From an uncultured Oscillospiraceae bacterium (GTDB lineage: Bacteria > Bacillota > Clostridia > Oscillospirales > Oscillospiraceae): a stretch of 35,841 nucleotides of DNA. The notes beneath the pieces were generated by a model. The model was not told the origin of the DNA, made no database searches, and saw only the letters and a program-made list of their open reading frames with translations. Below, one piece after another: positions 30,833 to 35,841 of the stretch. Every line of letters begins with the position of its first letter. Position 1 is the stretch's first letter. The stretch covers positions 1 through 35,841 of the forward strand of contig CANRIF010000013.1 in NCBI GenBank assembly GCA_947630645.1, written 5' to 3'. A program made the translations under genes and the position numbers.

Positions 30833-32910
30833 CGGCCAGCCCCCCTTTGCATCTCGTGTTTGTGGACGGTCTTTTTCCGCCGCCGTCCCATCACCAGCCG
30901 GTCCGTCATGGTCAGCAGCCCCGGCAGCACGAACAGCACCGCCGCCAGGGAGAAGATGGCCCCCCGGCCCAGCAGCAGCCCCATCTCCGCCAGCAGCCGG
31001 TTGGAGGAGATGAAGCCCATCAGCAGCCCTACCACCGCCAGCACGCTCCCCGACGTGAGGATGCTCACCGCCGTGTCCGCCACGGTCTTCACCAGCGCCT
31101 CCCGCCGGGCCAGGGACGCCCGGTTCTCCCGGTATCGGTCGGTCATCAGGATGGCGTAGTCCACCGTGGCGCCCAGCTGGATGGAGCTGATGATCAGATA
31201 GGTGATGTAGAAAAGGGGCGTGCCGTTGAAGTAGGGCACCGCCAGATTCAGCCAGATGGCCGTCTCGATCACCAGCACCAGCAGCACCGGCAGCCACAGC
31301 GAGCGCATGGTCAGCAGCAGCACCAGAAACACCGCCCCCACCGCCACCAGATTCACCTTTGCCAGGTCGGAGGTGACCGTGTCCATCAGGTCGTAGGTGC
31401 TGACGCCCTGCCCAGCCAGGTAAGTCTCGCCGGGGTAGTATTTCTCCGCCAGCGCCCGGATGTCCTCCACCAGGGCGAAGGTGTCCGCCCCCTCGTAGGG
31501 CACGTCCACGGAGAGGACCATGCGGCTGTACTCGTCGCTCATGAGCAGCGAGAGCGTCTCCCCGTCCAGATACTCCAGCGGCACCTCCGCCCCGGCCATG
31601 TCCACATAGGAGATGATGCTCATCACGTGCCGCAGACCATGCAGGTCCCGGGAGAGGGCCGTCTGCACCGCGGTGTCCCGCCCCGGCACCAGCAGCACGT
31701 AGGTGTCGCTCTTGCCGAAGGCGTCTTCGATGGCGGCGGTGTCCAGGCTGTACTGGGACTGGGGGCCGAACATCTGGCCGGAGCCGTAATAAAACTCGTT
31801 GGCGTTGGAGGCCAGATACGCCGGCGCGATCACCAACAGGAACGCCAGCGCCAGCGGCGCCGTGATCCGGCGCACCAGCCGGCCGAACCAGCCGAACGAG
31901 GGCAGCAGCGGCCGGTGGCGCAGCCGGTCGGAGAGCCGGCAGGCGGCCAGCAGCAGGCAGGGCATGAACAAAAACGCCGTGAGAAGGCTGATGGCGATGC
32001 CCTTGGCCAGCGCCAGGCCCAGGTCCGCCCCCAGCCGGAACCGCATCAGCACCAGCGCCGCGAAGCCGATCACGGTGGTCAGCCCGCTGGACAGGATGGA
32101 GCTGGTGGACAGGCACAGCGCCTCCACCATGGCGTCCGCGTCCGGCTTATCTGGGGCGCGGCATTCCTCGAAGCGGTGCAGCAGGAACACGGAGTAGTCC
32201 AGGCTCACCGCCATCTGCAAGATGCTGCCGGAGGCGTTGGTCACGAAGGAGACGCTGCCGAACATCAGGTTGGTCCCGCCGTTGAGGGCCACCGCCACCC
32301 CCAGCCCCAGCAGCACCAACAGCGGCTCGGCCCAGGAGGTGGTGGTCAGCGCCAGCACCACCAGCGCGAAGGCCACGCCGAAGGCGCCGATCAGCTGCAC
32401 CTCGTCCATGGTCCCGGTGGCGGAATTGGTCATGGACACGGCCGAGCCGGTCATGGCCCCGTCCTCGCCGATGATCTGGCGCATCCCGGTCACGGCCTGG
32501 ACATAGTCCTCCTCCGACACCGTGACGGAGAAGAGGGCGTTCCCGTCCCGGTAATAGGTCCGCAGCGTGTCCTGGTCCATGGCGGACAGGGGCACGGCCA
32601 CGTCCTGGGCGTCGTCCAGCCAGGACACGTCCAGCACCCCGGGGACCTGGGCCAGCCGGGCCTTATACGCCAGCGCCTGGGGCACCGTCACGTCCCGGAC
32701 CATCACCCGGGCGTTGGGGATGCCGCCGGGAAATTCCTCGGCCATCACGTCGATGGACACGGTGGAGGGGCTGTCCGGGGGCAGGTAGTCGTTCACGTCG
32801 TAGTTGACGAACACCAGCCTCTTCAGCCCCAGGCACACCAGGGAGGCCAGCGCGAACAGGATCAGCACCAGCGCCCGAAAGCGCACCACGCCGCCATAGA
32901 ACCGCCGCAC
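30829..32910 (-). CDS. MMPL/RND family exporter
   Basis: 693 residues from a GTG at 32910, with GGAGAGGAGG about 8 bases upstream. Two-fold pattern of the family: one N-terminal helix, an extracytoplasmic domain, then a cluster of helices containing MAVSLDYSVFLLHRF with the proton-relay aspartate-tyrosine (SLDYSVF). The second half repeats this, with GATVDYAILMTDRY. Family members export lipids, siderophores or drugs using proton-motive force. Co-translated with the secreted coil protein. The cargo is unknown; lipid or glycolipid export would fit the neighbouring glycosyltransferase but is speculation. Confidence 0.9.
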   Translation of the reverse strand: MRRFYGGVVRFRALVLILFALASLVCLGLKRLVFVNYDVNDYLPPDSPSTVSIDVMAEEFPGGIPNARVMVRDVTVPQALAYKARLAQVPGVLDVSWLDDAQDVAVPLSAMDQDTLRTYYRDGNALFSVTVSEEDYVQAVTGMRQIIGEDGAMTGSAVSMTNSATGTMDEVQLIGAFGVAFALVVLALTTTSWAEPLLVLLGLGVAVALNGGTNLMFGSVSFVTNASGSILQMAVSLDYSVFLLHRFEECRAPDKPDADAMVEALCLSTSSILSSGLTTVIGFAALVLMRFRLGADLGLALAKGIAISLLTAFLFMPCLLLAACRLSDRLRHRPLLPSFGWFGRLVRRITAPLALAFLLVIAPAYLASNANEFYYGSGQMFGPQSQYSLDTAAIEDAFGKSDTYVLLVPGRDTAVQTALSRDLHGLRHVMSIISYVDMAGAEVPLEYLDGETLSLLMSDEYSRMVLSVDVPYEGADTFALVEDIRALAEKYYPGETYLAGQGVSTYDLMDTVTSDLAKVNLVAVGAVFLVLLLTMRSLWLPVLLVLVIETAIWLNLAVPYFNGTPLFYITYLIISSIQLGATVDYAILMTDRYRENRASLARREALVKTVADTAVSILTSGSVLAVVGLLMGFISSNRLLAEMGLLLGRGAIFSLAAVLFVLPGLLTMTDRLVMGRRRKKTVHKHEMQRGAGR

Positions 32911-32943
32911 TCGCCCCGCCTCCTCTCCGGTTAGTACCGATTA

Positions 32944-32971
32944 ATTATACTCCTTTTCCTTGAAAATTCAA
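32944..32971 (-). promoter_or_regulatory. Promoter of the MMPL unit
   Basis: On the minus strand TTGAAT (32966-32971), 16 bp, TATAAT (32944-32949). Confidence 0.65.
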
Positions 32972-32994
32972 TGGACACCCGCCCCTGTATGCCC

Positions 32995-33031
32995 AAAAAA
33001 GACCGGCCCGCGGTGTCGCCGCAGGCCGGTC
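32995..33031 (-). terminator. Terminator of the glycolipid unit
   Basis: GACCGGCC (33024-33031 complement) pairs with 33001-33008, and on the minus strand is followed by TTTTTT. Confidence 0.9.
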
Positions 33032-33042
33032 ATCCATCTCGT

Positions 33043-33561
33043 TCATACGGGGACCGTGTCGTCCAGGACCCGGTCCTTCTTTTTCCCGGCCGCCGGGAGG
33101 CCGCCGTTGTGTTCCAGCTTGGCCGCCAGATGCAGCAGCCGGGGCCGGTTGTACCGCTGGATCATGATAAAGGGCAGGTTCCCCACCAGGTCGTACACCG
33201 CCACCAGCAGCGCCGTGCGCCAGTCGGGCCAGTAGATCAGCGCCACGAAGCTCATGAGGATCAGCACCACATGGACCAGCTCCGCCACGCAGGTCTCCTG
33301 CACCAGCAGCTGCACCCGGCCGCAGGACGGCTCCAGCAGCGCCTTCCGGGGCAGGGAGCGGAGATATTTGCTCATGTCGGGGACCTTGTCCTTCCACTTG
33401 CGGATGTGCAGCTTGTCGTATATCTTCCCGTCCCGCTCGAAGGCAAAGGGTTTGAAGGGGAACACGTCCGTGCGGAAGTTGCGGGACAGACACCCGCCCA
33501 GCAGATTGGACAGCAGGCTGATCGCCACCAGATAGATGGCGCTCCGCAACAGCTTTCTCAC
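33043..33561 (-). CDS. CrtO-like acyltransferase family membrane protein
   Basis: 172 residues from a GTG at 33561 whose GTGA overlaps the stop of the glycosyltransferase. It resembles the glycosyl-4,4'-diaponeurosporenoate acyltransferase (CrtO) family: FPFKPFAFERDGKIYDKLHI, IRKWKDKVPD, VQETCVAELVHVV and IMIQRYNRPRLL. In staphylococci CrtO acylates a carotenoid sugar, but no carotenoid genes occur here, so it more likely acts on the glycolipid made by its partner. Three hydrophobic segments (N-terminal, about 95-110 and 117-135). Confidence 0.78.
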   Translation of the reverse strand: MRKLLRSAIYLVAISLLSNLLGGCLSRNFRTDVFPFKPFAFERDGKIYDKLHIRKWKDKVPDMSKYLRSLPRKALLEPSCGRVQLLVQETCVAELVHVVLILMSFVALIYWPDWRTALLVAVYDLVGNLPFIMIQRYNRPRLLHLAAKLEHNGGLPAAGKKKDRVLDDTVPV

Positions 33562-34682
33562 TGCCGCGCCTCCTCCCTTTCAGTCAGTTGCTCCCATATC
33601 TCCTCCGCGGCATAGCCCCAATGGGGGAAGGCCGCGCCCATGCGCGCAAGCGCCCCGCCGTCGGCCAGCAGCCGCAGGCAGGCGGCGGCCGCCGCCTCCG
33701 GCTTTTCCTCCGCCACGGCGCAGCCCATCGCGCCAAAAAAACGCAGATTCGGCTCCTCGCAGCCAGCCACGGCGTCCAGCAGCACCATGGGCAGCCGCTT
33801 CACCGCCGCCTCCGACACGCTGATCCCGCCCGGCTTTGTCAGGTACAGGTCCGCGCAGTCCATCACGAGGGGCATATCGTCGCAGTAGCCCAGGATGTGT
33901 ATATCGTCCCGGCCCTCGTAGATCCGCTCCAGCTTCTTATACATATGCTCGTTGGTGCCGCAGACCACCACCGAGAAGGTGCCCTCCGGCAGCCGGCCCG
34001 ACATCGACCCGGCCAGATCGTCCAGGTGGCCGCAGCCCATGCTGCCGCACATGACCAGCAGCATCCGCCCCGTCTCGGGCAGGCCCATGCGGCGGCGGGC
34101 CTCGGTCTTCTCCACCCGCTCGTAAAACGCCCGGCGCACCGGCACCCCGCCGGTGACCCCGATCCGCTCCGCCGGGATGCCCGCGGCGGTGAACTCCGGC
34201 ACCGTCTGCTCCGCCGGGGCGAAAAATCTGTCCATGCCGCAGTTGGCCACGAAGGGGCTGCAGGTATAGTCCGTGGCGATGAAGCAGGCCCTCACATCCT
34301 CGTCCGGGTAGAGCCTTCGCATCTTGGTGACCATCAGCCCCGCGAACACATGGGGGCATATCAGCAACTCGTACCCCTCCGCGGCCACCCGCTCATGCAG
34401 CCGCTCCGCACCCAGCGACAGGATGCGGATCACCAGGTTGCGCTCCTCCCGGGCGGTGGGGCGGTGTTCAAGAAAGCGGTAACCCACCCGCCAGGCGCCG
34501 GGGGCATAGCGGTACATCCGGGCGTGCCACCGGCAGATCAGGTCCGACGCCCGCTTCGACAAAAAAGACAGCGCGTCCTCGATATCACATTGCGCTCCGT
34601 GCGTCAAAAACACGTCCTGCACCGCCGCGGCCACGGAATTGTGGCCCTCGCCCGTGCTGCACGTCAATATCAACGCCTTCAT
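33558..34682 (-). CDS. MGDG synthase/UgtP-type processive diacylglycerol glycosyltransferase
   Basis: 374 residues. GT-B fold, GT28-like. The N-terminal LILTCSTGEGHNSVAAAV is the acceptor-side glycine loop. An MGDG-synthase-type block ADAVSF-like region lies near residues 36-45. The nucleotide-sugar site is seen as MLLVMCGSMGCGHLDD and LTKPGGISVSEA near residues 275-290. It transfers a hexose from a UDP-sugar to diacylglycerol at the inner face of the membrane. GAGGAAA lies upstream of the ATG at 34682. Overlaps the CrtO-like gene, with a terminator after that gene, so the two form an operon. Confidence 0.87.
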   Translation of the reverse strand: MKALILTCSTGEGHNSVAAAVQDVFLTHGAQCDIEDALSFLSKRASDLICRWHARMYRYAPGAWRVGYRFLEHRPTAREERNLVIRILSLGAERLHERVAAEGYELLICPHVFAGLMVTKMRRLYPDEDVRACFIATDYTCSPFVANCGMDRFFAPAEQTVPEFTAAGIPAERIGVTGGVPVRRAFYERVEKTEARRRMGLPETGRMLLVMCGSMGCGHLDDLAGSMSGRLPEGTFSVVVCGTNEHMYKKLERIYEGRDDIHILGYCDDMPLVMDCADLYLTKPGGISVSEAAVKRLPMVLLDAVAGCEEPNLRFFGAMGCAVAEEKPEAAAAACLRLLADGGALARMGAAFPHWGYAAEEIWEQLTEREEARQ

Positions 34683-34805
34683 TCTGTTTCCTCAAGCCGT
34701 TTCGTTCTTTTTCGCATATCCTCAACAAATAATAATGCCTTAATCCGACCGAATGTGTCAATATCTATAATCACCAAAAAAGCGGCGCGAATTTCTCAAA
34801 AACAG
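34683..34805 (-). promoter_or_regulatory. Promoter region of the glycolipid operon
   Basis: On the minus strand a perfect TTGACA at about 34771-34776 is followed after 18 bp by CATTAT, matching the -10 at 4 of 6 positions. The leader is A/T-rich, unlike the flanking genes. No other feature seen in these 123 bases. Confidence 0.5.
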
Positions 34806-35546
34806 TCACGCAAGATACCGCGCCTCCAGCCGGGCGATCTCCTCCGGACCCACGTTAAGCGCCAGTTCCAGGTAATTTTGCACCGAGCCGTACTCGATCT
34901 GGACGCAGTCGAAATAGTACCGGGCGTTTTCCTCGAATACCGGGAACACCTCCGCCATGATCGCCAACTCCTGCTCGTCCGCCCGGGTGAAGCGCAGCTG
35001 CTCCAGCTGCTTTTGGGCGAACTCGTTGGTACGCATATACTCGTCCAGCACCGTCTCCCGCTCGAAGCCCAGGGCGCTCAAGAGCAGCATCGCCCCCACC
35101 CCGGTGCGGTCCTTGCCCTGGCTGCAATGCCACAGCACCGCCCGGTCTGCCTCCGCCGCCAGCAGCCGCTGGAAAAACGCCTCGTAGGCCCCTATGGCGT
35201 CCGGGTGCAGGGCCAGGTAGCGGTAAAACTCGTGGAACATCTTGTGGACCATCTGGGGGGTGTCGCTCCGAAAGGGGATGACCGCGTTCAGGTCCGGCGC
35301 CGGCGGCAGCCACAGATTCTCCGCCCCCGCCACGGCCCTGTCCGGCGCCCGGCGCCGTTCGCCCCGGTCCCGCATGTCGATGACGAGCCCCACGCCCATC
35401 TCCGCCAGCCGGGCCAGGTCGGCCGCCGAGGCGCGGCCCAGGTGGCCGCTTCGCAGCAGCAGCCCCTCCTTCAGCCTGGCCCCGTCGGACCGGGCGAGCC
35501 CGCCCAGGTCCCGGAAATTCTCTATGCCGTCAAATCCGTAAAACAT
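34806..35546 (-). CDS. Protein-tyrosine (or dual-specificity) phosphatase, PTP-like
   Basis: 246 residues. The catalytic P-loop HCSQGKDRTG (about residues 139-148) has the Cys nucleophile and Arg of the C-x5-R signature. The N-terminal NFRDLGGL is the motif common to bacterial tyrosine/phosphoinositide phosphatases of the PTP-like (Y_phosphatase3) family. AAAGGA precedes the ATG at 35546. It follows nth on the same strand after about 150 bases holding repeat hairpins. Confidence 0.88.
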   Translation of the reverse strand: MFYGFDGIENFRDLGGLARSDGARLKEGLLLRSGHLGRASAADLARLAEMGVGLVIDMRDRGERRRAPDRAVAGAENLWLPPAPDLNAVIPFRSDTPQMVHKMFHEFYRYLALHPDAIGAYEAFFQRLLAAEADRAVLWHCSQGKDRTGVGAMLLLSALGFERETVLDEYMRTNEFAQKQLEQLRFTRADEQELAIMAEVFPVFEENARYYFDCVQIEYGSVQNYLELALNVGPEEIARLEARYLA

Positions 35547-35579
35547 TATGTATCGTGTTCCTTTTCATAATTGAAACTG

Positions 35580-35685
35580 CTCGGCGGAAGTGAATCCCGC
35601 CGGCAGGAAGTCAAAAGCCTACGCTCTGCGGCTTTTGACTTCACGCGCGGCCCGCCGCGCGGCTCGCCCTGACCGGGCTTCGCTC
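35580..35685. repeat. Hairpin-rich intergenic sequence
   Basis: GAAGTCAAAAGCC pairs with GGCTTTTGACTTC (35608-35643 region, 10-base loop), flanked by CGGCGG/CCGCCG and GCGCGGC/GCCGCGCGGC stems. No open reading frame. Not the same block order as the other REP copies, and no T-run on the minus strand. Confidence 0.55.
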
Positions 35686-35694
35686 CCATTTCTA

Positions 35695-35841
35695 TTATGT
35701 ATGTTCCCTCTCATACGTCTGGCACCACTGGCGGACACAGCACCGCTCGCATTGGGGCGACCGGGCCGTACACACCGCCCGGCCGTGGTACACGATCCGG
35801 TGGCAGAAGTCGGAGCAGCCCTCCGGCGGCAAGATGGCCCG
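35695..35841 (-). CDS. nth: Endonuclease III, C-terminal part (cut by the window edge)
   Basis: The last 48 codons and the TAA stop (35695-35697). The [4Fe-4S] motif C-x6-C-x2-C-x5-C of the Nth/MutY family is complete (CTARSPQC, then CERC, then C after five residues), preceded by FCHRIVYHGRAVC, matching the Nth helix before the cluster. It is a DNA glycosylase/AP lyase for oxidised pyrimidines. The N-terminal part lies outside the window. Confidence 0.9.
   Translation of the reverse strand, partial: RAILPPEGCSDFCHRIVYHGRAVCTARSPQCERCCVRQWCQTYEREHT

Noticed and set aside
28673-32116. 1147-codon frame spanning exporter and coil protein
   Set aside because: The upstream third is the shadow of the exporter gene in another frame. 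The exporter motifs are in the 30829-32910 frame and the coil protein has its own signal peptide at 30832.
1-35841. CRISPR arrays, insertion sequences with transposases, rRNA genes
   Set aside because: No regularly spaced repeats with unique spacers, no transposase-like protein and no rRNA sequence were seen.

Overview
The window is high-GC, densely coded DNA with classic sigma-A promoters (17-bp spacers, TATAAT-type -10 boxes) and strong GGAGG ribosome binding sites. It carries an FMN-riboswitch-controlled RibU, an ECF sigma/anti-sigma pair and the intergenic repeat family common in gut Clostridia. This points to a GC-rich Oscillospiraceae-type Firmicute (Flavonifractor/Lawsonibacter/Oscillibacter-like). 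The species cannot be fixed from the sequence alone.

Layout. 0-6.4 kb: a tRNA-Asp/tRNA-Thr unit; a membrane-anchored surface protein with a Gly-Ser/Thr tail; a flavin reductase and GreA; then a one-carbon folate operon folC-fchA-folD and a tRNA-Ser. 6.4-8.8 kb: an accessory patch of lower GC. It holds an AAA ATPase with a DUF4143-type C-terminus behind a palindromic operator, a structured leader RNA ending in a terminator, and a small membrane-anchored Cys/His-repeat protein. 8.8-12.4 kb: a second flavin reductase, a Nudix hydrolase and a UvrA paralogue lacking the UvrB-binding domain. 12.4-13.4 kb: a probable prophage scar bounded by 23-bp direct repeats of the uvrA-like 3' end, with a PBECR-type nuclease-domain fragment and a short cryptic transcription unit. 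13.4-17.7 kb: a GNAT acetyltransferase and a PhnD-PhnC-PhnE(fused) ABC importer behind a long leader that ends in an attenuator-like hairpin. 17.7-28.6 kb: a secreted protein, a Na/Pi-cotransporter-family protein, a CvpA protein plus a stand-alone adenylating enzyme, the sigma/anti-sigma pair, a FAD-Rieske oxidoreductase, a threonine-aldolase-type enzyme and ribU. 28.6-35.8 kb: an MMPL/RND exporter with a secreted repeat partner, a glycolipid glycosyltransferase with a CrtO-like partner, a protein phosphatase and the 3' end of nth.

How genes work together. FolC, FchA and FolD form a tetrahydrofolate one-carbon module. The FolD here has lost two residues needed for cyclohydrolase activity, so the adjacent FchA probably supplies that step. 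The ABC genes form one transcription unit with 4-base or near-zero gaps. Sigma and anti-sigma overlap, as do the exporter and its partner, and the glycosyltransferase and its partner.

Most promising for something undescribed: the structured leader RNA at 7.9-8.07 kb with its Cys/His-repeat gene, the orphan leader of the PhnD-type importer at 14.1-14.3 kb, and the small regulated unit inside the uvrA-end scar at 12.66-12.86 kb.
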